DNA from: Phytohabitans maris
GTDB taxonomy: Bacteria > Actinomycetota > Actinomycetes > Mycobacteriales > Micromonosporaceae
Direction: 5' to 3'
DNA: 64,000 bases
NCBI RefSeq assembly: GCF_031085175.1
Contig: NZ_JAVHUY010000006.1
Span: forward strand, 62,001-126,000
Positions 39,843-48,131 of this stretch are shown piece after piece. Each line of letters starts with the position of its first letter. Position 1 is the first letter of the stretch. The notes under the pieces were generated by a model. The model searched no databases. It was not told the origin of the DNA and was given only the letters and a program-made list of their open reading frames with translations. The translations under genes were made by a program, and so were the position numbers.

Positions 39843-39910
39843 GCGGTTGATCAGGGAGTTCGTGGGCGTGTCGTGCGGCGCGCCGCTCCACAAACTCCCT
39901 GATCAACCGC
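39843..39910. repeat. Palindromic element (18-bp perfect arms, 23 bp with one mismatch)
   Basis: Left arm 39843-39860 (GCGGTTGATCAGGGAGTT) and right arm 39893-39910 are exact reverse complements; pairing extends inward to 39865/39888 with one mismatch. It begins 14 bp after the LPMO stop and can act as its terminator. It ends 19 bp before the DUF305 lipoprotein gene. Confidence 0.85.
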
Positions 39911-39929
39911 CAGCGCGCGGAGGCGAGCC

Positions 39930-40520
39930 ATGCGAGTGGTTCTGGTGGTCCTGGTTTTCGCGCTGGCCGCGTGCGGCGCGGAGGCTACGAGTGGTGCGCC
40001 GACGACCGCGCCGCCGTCCACGGCCGCCGCGGCGTTGCCGGCCACTGTGGACGGTGCGCACAACGCGACGGACGTGATGTTCCTGCAGATGATGCTGGCG
40101 CACCACGAACCGGCCGCCGCGCTGCTGGAGCTGGGACGGAGCAAGGCGACCCGCGCGGACGTACGCGGGCTGGCCGGCGACCTGGCCACCGCGCAGGCCA
40201 CCGAGACCCGCACGATCACCGGATGGCTGGAGTCGTGGGGCGAGCCGCTCGTCTCCACGGCGCATGCCGGCGCGCACGCGGCGCACGGCGGGCTCCCCGC
40301 CCTCGGTGACAAGGAGGTCGCCGAACTGGAGCGGATCGGCGGCGCCGAGTTCGACACCGCGTTCCTCAACATGCTGATCGGGCACCAGCACGGCGCCGTC
40401 GAGCTTGCCCGCATGGAGGCGACCAGCGGCCAGAACCCGCAGGTCAAGGCGCTCGCCAAGCACACCGACGAGACGACCCGCGCGCAGATCCGGCAACTGC
40501 TGCGGATGGTCGCCGGCTGA
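39930..40520 (+). CDS. DUF305-domain lipoprotein
   Basis: A 196-residue lipoprotein. The signal MRVVLVVLVFALAACG contains a lipobox ending LAAC (Cys15). A Thr/Pro/Ala-rich spacer (20-40) is followed by the four-helix DUF305 (ferritin-like) domain with paired motifs DVMFLQMMLAHHEPAAAL and FDTAFLNMLIGHQHGAVELA. Their His and Met residues suggest metal binding, and family members are often linked to copper, which fits its place after a copper LPMO gene, though no operon is evident. A perfect hairpin follows the stop. Confidence 0.92.
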   Translation: MRVVLVVLVFALAACGAEATSGAPTTAPPSTAAAALPATVDGAHNATDVMFLQMMLAHHEPAAALLELGRSKATRADVRGLAGDLATAQATETRTITGWLESWGEPLVSTAHAGAHAAHGGLPALGDKEVAELERIGGAEFDTAFLNMLIGHQHGAVELARMEATSGQNPQVKALAKHTDETTRAQIRQLLRMVAG

Positions 40521-40528
40521 GCCCCGCT

Positions 40529-40584
40529 CGTGATCGAAGCTCCCGTGAAGTCGTTCTAACGACTTCACGGGAGCTTCGATCACG
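40529..40584. repeat. Perfect palindrome, 27-bp arms (GATCGAAGCTCCC family)
   Basis: Arms 40529-40555 and 40558-40584 are exact reverse complements with a 2-nt loop. The left arm begins CGTGATCGAAGCTCCC. It sits between the convergent stops of the DUF305 and propeller genes, so it can terminate both. Related copies occur at 50895-50945 and 56341-56406. Confidence 0.9.
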
Positions 40585-40587
40585 GGT

Positions 40588-41796
40588 TCACCAGTCCGAG
40601 TTCGTCACCCCGGTACCCAGGATGATCTGGTCGAACTCGTTGCCGTCGTTGTCGTCGGTGTACGCGACGCTCACCTCCGACCAGGGCGACACCGCGACCG
40701 CGATCTGCTCCTGCCGCCCCGCGGTGGCCTGGCTGAGCAGCTGCGCCCCGAGCCGCCCGGTGCCGGTGCCGTCCGGGTTGCGGCCGGCGATCCAGACCTG
40801 CGGGTCGGTGCCGCCGACCGTCCAGGCCAGCGCCACGTTTCCCTGGTCGTCGATGCCGATCCCGGGCGCCACCGCACCCGCCCCGGACGACACCTCCACC
40901 TCGGCGTGGCGCGCGGTGCCGGCGGCGGTGAAGGAGCGGGCCCACACGCCACGCGTACCCGTGTGGTCGGACTCCCACGCCACGGCGAAGTCGCCGCCCG
41001 CGCCGGCCGCCACCGCGGGCCGTTGCTGCTCGCCACCCGCCTGCGCGTTCGCCAGCCGCCGGGACAGGGTGACGGCACCGTTGGCCCGGGCCAGCCGGAC
41101 CAGGCCGACGTCGCCCCCATTGCCCCACACCACGAGCGCCTCGCCCGAGGGGAGCACCGCCACGTCCGGCCGGCGGTGGTCGCCCGTGGTCTGGCTGGCC
41201 ACCACCTCGTACGCCTTGGTGGTCGCGGCGGTGTAGCCGGACGCCCGTACCGTCGCCGGGTTTGTGCCCTGGATGTCCTCCCACACGACCGTAAACGCGA
41301 CCGCGCTCGTGCTGCCCGGCACCCCGTCCGGGTCGACCGACACCTTCGGGAAGACCTGCTGCCCGTCGGTGCTGGCGTTGGCCCGGCCGGAGGCGAGCAC
41401 GCTGCCGGTGGGGGAGACCACGCGGTACGGGACGTTGTAGTAGCCGTTGCCGTCCGGGTCGTCCGCCCAGACCACGACCGCGTTGCCCCGGTCGTCGAGG
41501 CCCACGTCGGGCGTGACGTGCTTCCAGGCCACGCCGCTGGTGCCGCCGCCGGAGAGCTTCACCTCGTACACCGGCGTGCCGTCCTTGAAGAGCCGCAGGA
41601 AGATCTCGGAGTGCGCGTCGTCGGCGGGCGCGGTGGTGTCGCGGTCGTCCTCCCACACGACGGCGACCTGGCCGTTGCGGTTGGCCGCGATCGCCGGCAC
41701 GTCCTGGTCGCCGGTGGCGACGCTGTTGGCGGTCGACCAGGTGACCGACTCCACGCCGAGCAGCATCACGGCGGTCGCGATCGAGACGATCGACAT
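40588..41796 (-). CDS. Exported beta-propeller-like protein of unknown function
   Basis: A 402-residue protein with a short hydrophobic N-terminus (MSIVSIATAVMLLGVES) that may be an uncleaved anchor or a signal. The rest consists of recurring units of about 45-55 residues with a core such as VAVVWEDDRD, AVVVWADDPDG, FTVVWEDIQG, ALVVWGNGG, FAVAWESDHTG and VALAWTVGG. These look like blades of a six- to eight-bladed propeller. AGGAGG precedes the ATG. The PhoD stop is one base upstream of this ATG, so the pair is coupled and probably works on the same extracellular process. Confidence 0.82.
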   Translation of the reverse strand: MSIVSIATAVMLLGVESVTWSTANSVATGDQDVPAIAANRNGQVAVVWEDDRDTTAPADDAHSEIFLRLFKDGTPVYEVKLSGGGTSGVAWKHVTPDVGLDDRGNAVVVWADDPDGNGYYNVPYRVVSPTGSVLASGRANASTDGQQVFPKVSVDPDGVPGSTSAVAFTVVWEDIQGTNPATVRASGYTAATTKAYEVVASQTTGDHRRPDVAVLPSGEALVVWGNGGDVGLVRLARANGAVTLSRRLANAQAGGEQQRPAVAAGAGGDFAVAWESDHTGTRGVWARSFTAAGTARHAEVEVSSGAGAVAPGIGIDDQGNVALAWTVGGTDPQVWIAGRNPDGTGTGRLGAQLLSQATAGRQEQIAVAVSPWSEVSVAYTDDNDGNEFDQIILGTGVTNSDW

Positions 41797-41797
41797 G

Positions 41798-43324
41798 TCA
41801 CACCTCCTGCAGGCCGGGCTGGCCGTCGAGGATGACGAACGAACGCAGCGTCGAGACCGCCGCGCCGTGCTCGGTCACGCTCGGCACCGCGCGGAAGTCG
41901 GCCCGCACCTGGGTACGGGAGATGGTCGTGCGCGTGTACCCGCGGCGGTCGGAGTGGAAGCGCAGGTGCGGGTTGTTCGCCACGTTCGGGATGGTGGTGC
42001 TGCCGGTGCCGTCGCCGCCCGAGGTGATCGAGGTGCAAACCAGCTCGGTGCCGATCGTGGCCGAGCCGGGGTTGGCGTAGTCGGCCTTCAGGTCGTTGGC
42101 CCACGCCCGGTGCACGTCGCCGGTGAGTACGAGCGGGTTGCGCACCGCCCGCTGCACCCAGCCCTGCTGGATCCGCGAGCGGGAGGCCCGGTAGCCGTCC
42201 CAGGCGTCCATGTTGGACGCTCCGGAGGCGTCGTACTGGCGGGCGAAGAAGACCTGCTGCCCGAGTACGTCCCAGGTGCCGGAGTGCTGCGCGAGCCCGT
42301 CCAGCAGCCAGGTCTCCTGCGCCGAGCCGGTGAGCGTGCGGGAGGTCAGGTCGGCGTCGGCGCAGACCTTCCAGCCGTCGCCGCACGCCTGGTCCGAGCG
42401 GAACTGGCGGGTGTCGAGCATGTGGAACGTCGCCAACTGTCCCCACTGGACACGCCGGTACAGCGGGATGCTGTTGCCGCTCGGCGCGGCCGACGGGCGC
42501 AGCGGCATGTTTTCGTAGTAGGCGCGGTACGCGGCGGTGCGCCGGGCCGTCCACTGTGCCGCGGTCAGCGCCGGGCTGCTGTCGGCGCGCGTGTTGGTGG
42601 CGTAGTTGTTCTCCACCTCGTGGTCGTCCGGCACGACCAGCCACGGGGCGGCCGCGTGCGCGGCCTGCAGGTCGGGGTCGGACTTGTACTGCGCGTACCG
42701 CCGGCGGTAGTCGGCCAGCGACACGATCTCGGCACCGAGGTGCTCGCGGACCGAGCCGGCCGTGGTGGCATCCTCGTAGATGTAGTCGCCGAGGTGCAGC
42801 ACCAGGCCGGGCGAGTCTTCGGCCAGCCGCCGGTAGGCCGTGTAGTAGCCGGACTCGTAGTGCGCGCAGGAGGCGAACGCCATCACCAGGTCGCGCCCGA
42901 ACGTACCGGCCGCCGGCGCGGTGCGGGTGCGCCCGACCGGGGAGACGTGCCCCTGCGCCCGGAAGCGGTAGAAGTAGTCGGCGTCCGGCGCGAGCCCACC
43001 GGCCACGACGTGCACCGAGTGGGCGTCGGCGTAGCGCGCGGTCACCGAGCCCGAGGCGACCAGCGTGGTGAACCGGTCGGTGGTCGACACCTGCCAGTCG
43101 ACGACCACGTCCGCGTTGGCCATCCCACCCTGCCCGTCGGCGTTGAGCGGGGAGGGGGCGAGGCGGGTCCAGAGCACGACGCTGTCCGGCGCCGGCTCAC
43201 CGGACGCGATGCCCAGCTTGAACGGGTACGGCGCCGCGGCGGACGCCGGCCGCGTGGGGAGCGCCGCGGCGCCGGCGACCGCGAGTCCACCGAGGACGAA
43301 CGTGCGGCGGGAGAGGTTCCTCAT
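41798..43324 (-). CDS. phoD: PhoD-type alkaline phosphatase (twin-arginine exported)
   Basis: A 508-residue phosphatase/phosphodiesterase using Ca and Fe. The twin-arginine signal is MRNLSRRTFVLGGLAVAGAA, with cleavage near ASA (about 30). An N-terminal Ig-like domain (PFKLGIASGEPAPDSVVLWTRL) precedes the catalytic domain: ASCAHYESG, HLGDYIYED, VVPDDHEVENNY, RQFRSDQ and LTGDVHRAW. It scavenges phosphate from phosphoesters outside the cell. The stop and the next gene's ATG are separated by one base. No PHO-type box is obvious upstream. The ATG at 43324 is preferred to the one four codons earlier because it puts the RR motif near the N-terminus. Confidence 0.95.
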   Translation of the reverse strand: MRNLSRRTFVLGGLAVAGAAALPTRPASAAAPYPFKLGIASGEPAPDSVVLWTRLAPSPLNADGQGGMANADVVVDWQVSTTDRFTTLVASGSVTARYADAHSVHVVAGGLAPDADYFYRFRAQGHVSPVGRTRTAPAAGTFGRDLVMAFASCAHYESGYYTAYRRLAEDSPGLVLHLGDYIYEDATTAGSVREHLGAEIVSLADYRRRYAQYKSDPDLQAAHAAAPWLVVPDDHEVENNYATNTRADSSPALTAAQWTARRTAAYRAYYENMPLRPSAAPSGNSIPLYRRVQWGQLATFHMLDTRQFRSDQACGDGWKVCADADLTSRTLTGSAQETWLLDGLAQHSGTWDVLGQQVFFARQYDASGASNMDAWDGYRASRSRIQQGWVQRAVRNPLVLTGDVHRAWANDLKADYANPGSATIGTELVCTSITSGGDGTGSTTIPNVANNPHLRFHSDRRGYTRTTISRTQVRADFRAVPSVTEHGAAVSTLRSFVILDGQPGLQEV

Positions 43325-43392
43325 GGTCCATACCATGGTGGTTATTCATTAACGAAACAAGGCCCGTCGATGAAGATTTTTGCCGGGCGTGG

Positions 43393-43659
43393 TCAGCCGA
43401 CGCCCTTCGCGTACCGGTGGCAGGGGACCGGGATCGGCCCGTCGTCGCCGACCACCATCACGAACCCGGCCACCTCGCCGCCCCGCACCGCCACGGTCGT
43501 GTCGCCCACCCGCCGCGCCGCCCGCACGCCGAACGACTCCTCCGTCCGGATCGCAACCAACGCCTCCGGCACGTGGCCGAGGTGCCCGTCCCGCCACCCC
43601 TCGTGCCAGATCCCCGCCACGGCCGCCGCGTCGCCGGCCTCGGCCGCCCGGATGCCCAT
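43393..43659 (-). pseudogene. Truncated GNAT acetyltransferase
   Basis: An 88-codon frame matching only the N-terminal third of a GNAT acetyltransferase: MGIRAAEAGDAAAVAGIWHEGW, then VAVRGGEVAGFVMVVGDD up to the end of the fourth strand. The acetyl-CoA-binding Q/RxxGxG/A motif and the C-terminal half are missing. It is replaced by an unrelated tail ending at 43393, and downstream comes the PhoD promoter region. Normal length is 150-180 residues, so it is treated as a remnant. Confidence 0.65.
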
Positions 43660-43720
43660 CCGCCGATTCTAGAGAGCCTTCCCCACAGCCCATCACCCCG
43701 CATGCTCCCGCACCGCTGCG

Positions 43721-43870
43721 GCCGGCGGCTCGCTGGCGCTCGCCGACTTCCCCGGCCTCCGCTGCCGGGTCCGCGCCGGTTTCGGCGCGCCTTCGCCAGA
43801 CTTGAGGTGTGCGTGCGCGAGGCTCTGGAGCTGCCCGCACAGACGGGGCACCGGGACGACCTGGCGGACC
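43721..43870. repeat. Intergenic repeat, modules A and B
   Basis: Module A (43723-43768) matches 23568-23613 and module B (43804-43866) matches 23250-23312 nearly base for base. The copy lies between the GNAT remnant and the hairpin following the ABC lipoprotein gene. Confidence 0.6.
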
Positions 43871-43883
43871 GGGCCGTTCGCGG

Positions 43884-43913
43884 CCGGGCCGTGCGGTGAG
43901 TCGCACGGCCCGG
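43884..43913 (-). terminator. Terminator hairpin after ABC binding protein gene
   Basis: Perfect 12-bp arms CCGGGCCGTGCG and CGCACGGCCCGG enclose a 6-nt loop, beginning 13 bp after the stop at 43927. Confidence 0.8.
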
Positions 43914-43926
43914 CCGTCCCCCGTTG

Positions 43927-45567
43927 TTACTTGAGTTCGACGGATGAGAGGTCGATGACGCCGACCCAGTCGGTCTTGATCGGCTTGAGGCGGCTGGAGA
44001 TCCCGGACTGCTGGGAGACCGCGACGATCGGCATCGACGGCACCTCGGCGTCTACGATCTTGATGGCCTCGGCGAACTTGGCGTGCGCCTCATCCTCGTT
44101 CGGCGCCTTGGTGCCCTCGGCGTAGAGGCGGTTGACGTCGGCGTTGTCGTAGAGGCCGTCGTTGGAGGCGGCGTTCTTGACGTAGAGCGGGCCGATCCAG
44201 TTTTCGCCGTCCGGGTAGTCGCCCTGCCACGCCGCCCGGTACGGGCCGTCCATCTCGTGCGCGTTGATCCGCTGCCGGAACGTGTCGAACGTCGCGATGC
44301 CCTGGGCCACCGCGTCGATGCCGAGGGTGTTTCGCACGCTCTGCGCGACCGCCTCCATCCAGTCCTTGTGGCTGGCGTCGGCGTTGTAGAGGAAGACCAG
44401 CTTGCCGCTGAAGCCGCCCGCCTTCCGCAGCAGCGCCACCGCCTCGTCCTTGTTGTAGGCGCAGGCGGTGCACGTGTACGCCTCGGTGCCCGGGGTGCCC
44501 GGCGCCGCCCAGTTCGTGGCCGGTTTGCGGGTGTTGAAGAAGACCTTCGAGGCGATCTCCTCCCGGTCGATGGCGAGCGAGATGGCCCTGCGCAGGTCCG
44601 GGTTCTTGAACCGCGCGTCGTAGACCGGGAACGTGATCATCTGCTGCACCGGGATGTCGATCGCCAGGGCCCGGTCGCCGAGGTCGGCCTTCCACTTCTC
44701 ACCGGCGAGGCTCACCACCGGTACCTGCTGCATGAAGTCGAGGTTGCCGGCGAGCAGGTCGGCGTACGCGGCGGTGTCCTCCTGGTACAGCTTGACCGTC
44801 ACCTCCTTGACCTTGACCTTGTCAGCGAGCGCGTAGTCGTCGAAGCGGGCCAGCTTGATCTCCACGTTGTCGCGCCAGGAGACGAACTTGACCGGTCCGT
44901 TGCCGATCGGGTTGCGGCCGAACGTGTCCGGCCCCTGCTGGAAGAAGACGTCCGGCATGGGCGAGTACGCCGAGTAGCCCAGCTTGGTCTTGAAGATGGA
45001 GAACGGCGCCTGCAGCTTGATGGTGAACGTGTAGTCGTCCAGCACCTTGAGGCCGGACATCGTCTGTACCTTCGGCTCGGGCGCCTTCTGCGGTCCCTCG
45101 CCGTCCGGGTCCTCCGGGTTGACGTCGGTAAACCCCTCGATGTCGCTGAAGAAGCTCGACTGCTGCTGCCCGTTGGTGGCGAGGGCGGTGTAGTTCCAGG
45201 CGTCGACGAAGTTCTTCGCCTTCACCTCGGTGCCGTCGTGGAACCTCGTGCCCTTCTTGATTTTGACCGTGTAGTTCTGCGAGTCGGTGGTGTCGATCGA
45301 CTCCGCTACGGCGTTCTCCGGCTCGCCGCCGCCCGGCGGGTAGGTGATCAGGCCGGTCCACAGGTGGTCGATGACGTTGCCGCCGCCGGTCTCGCTCGTG
45401 TTTCCGGGCACGAGGCCGACCTCGGGCTGGGTGCCGTTGACCGAGATGGACGCGTTCGCCGTGTCGCCGTCGTTGCCGCTATCCTCGCTACCGCCGCCGC
45501 AGCCCGCCGCGACGAGCGACACCGTCGCGACGGCGGCGAGCGCGATCGTGCGCTTCGACCGATGCAT
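43927..45567 (-). CDS. Family 5 (oligopeptide-type) ABC transporter substrate-binding lipoprotein
   Basis: A 546-residue DppA/OppA-type binding protein. The lipoprotein signal has lipobox LVAAGC. Family blocks are DHLWTGLITYPPGGGEPENAV, KKGTRFHDGTEVKAKNFVDAW (the SBP_bac_5 signature), NPIGNGPVKF and RRAISLAIDREEI. It captures peptides or related ligands for import. No permease or ATPase gene is adjacent, so it is an orphan or uses components encoded elsewhere. The ATG at 45567 follows AAGG; a GTG three codons earlier follows GGGAG and is equally possible. Confidence 0.93.
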   Translation of the reverse strand: MHRSKRTIALAAVATVSLVAAGCGGGSEDSGNDGDTANASISVNGTQPEVGLVPGNTSETGGGNVIDHLWTGLITYPPGGGEPENAVAESIDTTDSQNYTVKIKKGTRFHDGTEVKAKNFVDAWNYTALATNGQQQSSFFSDIEGFTDVNPEDPDGEGPQKAPEPKVQTMSGLKVLDDYTFTIKLQAPFSIFKTKLGYSAYSPMPDVFFQQGPDTFGRNPIGNGPVKFVSWRDNVEIKLARFDDYALADKVKVKEVTVKLYQEDTAAYADLLAGNLDFMQQVPVVSLAGEKWKADLGDRALAIDIPVQQMITFPVYDARFKNPDLRRAISLAIDREEIASKVFFNTRKPATNWAAPGTPGTEAYTCTACAYNKDEAVALLRKAGGFSGKLVFLYNADASHKDWMEAVAQSVRNTLGIDAVAQGIATFDTFRQRINAHEMDGPYRAAWQGDYPDGENWIGPLYVKNAASNDGLYDNADVNRLYAEGTKAPNEDEAHAKFAEAIKIVDAEVPSMPIVAVSQQSGISSRLKPIKTDWVGVIDLSSVELK

Positions 45568-45809
45568 TGTGTGCACCTTGCCGACTCCCTTCCTGATTCA
45601 GCCCGCACTGATCCGCGCCGCGCAGGGGGTGTCAGGCGCGGCGGGCGGGCGTTATGGGGTCTGTGCGTGCAGGTGGCCCTGCCGTCTTTTCCATGAACGC
45701 CCGAGCCGGTCCGCCGGGTTGTCGCCGATTCGCGCGGGAAGGCAAGGATGTGGGAGTGGACACATCGGCCGCGATCAGCGCACACGGCCTCGCGCGGGTG
45801 CGGTAGCGG

Positions 45810-46757
45810 TCAGCCGTGACCGACCACGGCGTCCGGGGTCGGATCGATCCCCGCCGCGAACGCGACGAGTCCCGCCTCGCCCAGCCCGGTCTCCGACTGG
45901 ACCACGAGGGTGCGCCCGTCGCCGAGGTCGACGGAGAGGACCGAGGAGCGGGGGCTGGTCGCGAGCCGGCCGGTACGCGCGCCGACCGCGACCGCGCGGC
46001 CGCTCGGCGACACCTCGGCGGTCTCCGACAGCAGCACGGTGAGCTTGCCGGCGAAGCCGTGGCTCGGCGCCGCGCCGGCCGGCCGGAACGCGACCGCCGC
46101 CCGGGTCACCACGTCGGGCACCAGCCCGGGCGGTACGGCGGCGAACGTGAACGGCCACAGCACCGGCACCGCCCCGGGGGTCAGGCCGGCGGCGAACCCG
46201 ATCAGAGCCTCCCGGGTCAGCCCCCGGTCGGCCTCCACCCGCAGCCAGCGGCCGTCCGCCACCTGCCAGGTGAGCGCCGAGCCGGTCCGCCCCAGCTCCA
46301 GCGCCCCCTTCCGCTCGCGCACCGTCACCCCGTACGACTTCGGCGCCGCGTCCCAGCGTGGCGGTGCCGGCCGGTCGGCGAAGACCGCGACCGTCAGCCA
46401 GCGCTCCGGTCCGCCGTCGTAGCGCAGGCCGGGCACGCCGGCGGAGAGCTCCGCGATCGGCTCACCGTAGCCGGGCGGGGAAAACCCCGGCGCGAACGGG
46501 AACGGCGGCACCGGTGGCTCCACGGCCGGCGCCGCGGCGGTGTCCACAGTGGAGGTCTCGACCGGGGACCAGAGGCGCGCCGCCATGGGCACCGCCAGCA
46601 GTACCGCCGCGGCGGCCACCGCGACGCCGACCGCCTGGGTGCGGCGCCGCCCCTGCCGCGCGCGGCCCCGGGCCCGGCGTACCAGGTCCGCCGGTGCCCC
46701 GACCTCGGCGGCGCGGTCGGTGAGCGTCACGCGCACCAGGTGCTCGATGTCATCCAC
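45810..46757 (-). CDS. Membrane partner of SigE-type sigma factor (putative anti-sigma factor)
   Basis: A 315-residue single-pass protein. The cytoplasmic N-terminus (about 1-38) starts VDDIEHLVRVTLTDRAAEVGAPADLVRRARGRAR, one helix spans about 42-60, and a large extracytoplasmic part follows with no named domain. The gene overlaps the end of the sigma factor gene by 8 bp, with GGAGG before its GTG. In this sigma class the second gene typically restrains or senses for the sigma factor. The role is inferred from this arrangement, since no zinc-finger (ZAS) motif is present. Confidence 0.83.
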   Translation of the reverse strand: MDDIEHLVRVTLTDRAAEVGAPADLVRRARGRARQGRRRTQAVGVAVAAAAVLLAVPMAARLWSPVETSTVDTAAAPAVEPPVPPFPFAPGFSPPGYGEPIAELSAGVPGLRYDGGPERWLTVAVFADRPAPPRWDAAPKSYGVTVRERKGALELGRTGSALTWQVADGRWLRVEADRGLTREALIGFAAGLTPGAVPVLWPFTFAAVPPGLVPDVVTRAAVAFRPAGAAPSHGFAGKLTVLLSETAEVSPSGRAVAVGARTGRLATSPRSSVLSVDLGDGRTLVVQSETGLGEAGLVAFAAGIDPTPDAVVGHG

Positions 46758-47250
46758 TGCGATCCTCCGCGGTCAGGTGCGTCGAGAGCCGCGCCCGCAG
46801 CGCGCCGAGCGCCCGAAACGCGTGTACGCGCACGGTCGCCGGGGCGCAGCCGACCAGGTCGGCGATCTCGGGGTCGGGCAGGTCGAGGTAGTAGCGCAGG
46901 ACGAGGACCGCCCGCTGTACCCGGGGAAGCGTGCCGAGCAGCGCCCACATCTCGTCGCGCGCCGCCACCTGGTCGGCCATCAACCCGCGGTCGGGGTGCT
47001 CCGGCACCTCCGCCACGACCGCCTCGGTGCTGGCCCGGCGGCGGCGCCAGGACAGGTACTGGTGCAGGATCGCCCGCCGCACGTACGCCTCCGGCGGCTC
47101 GGCGCGCGCGATCCGGCCCCACCGGCGGTACACCTTGGCCAGCACCTCCTGGAGGATGTCCTCGGCCAGGTGCCGGTCGCCGCACATGAGGTAGCCGAAC
47201 CGCAGCATCGCCGGGCCGCGCGCGGTCACGAATTCGTCGAACGAGATCAT
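46750..47250 (-). CDS. SigE-family ECF RNA polymerase sigma factor
   Basis: A 166-residue ECF sigma factor. Region 2: FDEFVTARGPAMLRFGYLMCGDRHLAEDILQEVLAKVYRRW. It binds core polymerase and the -10 element. Region 4 (LLGTLPRVQRAVLVLRYYLDLPDPEIADLVGCAPATVRVHAFRAL, read in two parts) recognises the -35. The start at 47250 follows GGGGAGGGCG and matches family length. It is co-transcribed with the membrane protein that follows. The truncated sigma gene at 26.9-27.6 kb belongs to the same class. Confidence 0.94.
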   Translation of the reverse strand: MISFDEFVTARGPAMLRFGYLMCGDRHLAEDILQEVLAKVYRRWGRIARAEPPEAYVRRAILHQYLSWRRRRASTEAVVAEVPEHPDRGLMADQVAARDEMWALLGTLPRVQRAVLVLRYYLDLPDPEIADLVGCAPATVRVHAFRALGALRARLSTHLTAEDRSG

Positions 47251-47313
47251 CGCCCTCCCCACCGGTACACGCGGTCGGGCGTCCGATCCGTTTCATTCCG
47301 CAGGTCAGGGCCA

Positions 47314-48087
47314 TCATGCGCCCTCCGGGACGGGGTCGTCGTACGAGCCGGCCGGCCCCCGGTAGAGCCGCCCGTCGAGCAGCGGCCACCCGTACGCGAC
47401 GCAGCCGTGCAGGCCGAGCGTCTGCTGCTGCATCACCGGCGCGGGCCGGCCCAGGCCGGGGCACTTCTCGTGGCCGTGGCCGAGCCGGTGCCCCACCTCG
47501 TGGTTGACCAGGTACTGACGGTAGGCGTCGAGGGGAGCACCGTACCGGGGCACGCCGTGCACCCAGCGCGCCACGTTGAGCACGACCCGCTCGCCGTTGC
47601 GGCACGAGGTGTACCCGTCGTCGCCGGGGCAGAGGTCGTCGCGGGTGCCGGGGGTGGTCAGGTAGACGGTGAAGTCGTAGGGCGAGCCGTTGCCGACCCG
47701 CTGCAGCCGCCACCGCCCGTCGCCGGTCCAGCTTCGCGGGTCGGAGAGCGTCCGGGTCACCTCGACGGCGAACGCGTCCGGCGCGATGCCGTCGATGCCC
47801 CGCTCCACCGCCACGCGGTACCGCATGAGCTGCCCGGACCGCCCGGCCAGCGGGCCGCCGCCGGCGGCGAAGCGCCACGTCCCCGCGCCGCGCGCCGGAT
47901 AGGTGATCTCCGGGGGCGGCGGCGCGGGCGGGCTCGCGGTGGAGGAGTAGGGCGGCGCGGGCGCCGGCGGCGTGGCCGGCGCAGCGGCCGGGACCGGCCG
48001 CTGCGGCATCCCGGCGCGGACGGCGACCACCCCCGCCAGTACCGCCCCGCACGCCGCCACGACCACCGCGATCCGTCCACCCCGCAT
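47314..48087 (-). CDS. DUF3152 membrane-anchored metalloprotease-like protein
   Basis: A 257-residue protein with an N-terminal helix (about 5-25), a Pro/Ala linker (28-60) and the DUF3152 domain. That domain includes a complete metzincin-type zinc motif HEVGHRLGHGH (196-206) and an adjoining CPG... MQQQTLGLHGC segment resembling a Met-turn. Proteolysis is predicted from the motif; no substrate is known. Its neighbours are a sigma factor module and an alpha/beta hydrolase, without obvious coupling. Confidence 0.9.
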   Translation of the reverse strand: MRGGRIAVVVAACGAVLAGVVAVRAGMPQRPVPAAAPATPPAPAPPYSSTASPPAPPPPEITYPARGAGTWRFAAGGGPLAGRSGQLMRYRVAVERGIDGIAPDAFAVEVTRTLSDPRSWTGDGRWRLQRVGNGSPYDFTVYLTTPGTRDDLCPGDDGYTSCRNGERVVLNVARWVHGVPRYGAPLDAYRQYLVNHEVGHRLGHGHEKCPGLGRPAPVMQQQTLGLHGCVAYGWPLLDGRLYRGPAGSYDDPVPEGA

Positions 48088-48131
48088 GCCTTGATCACGA
48101 CGTGGGTACCGGGGCGCGTTTCACCGTGGGC

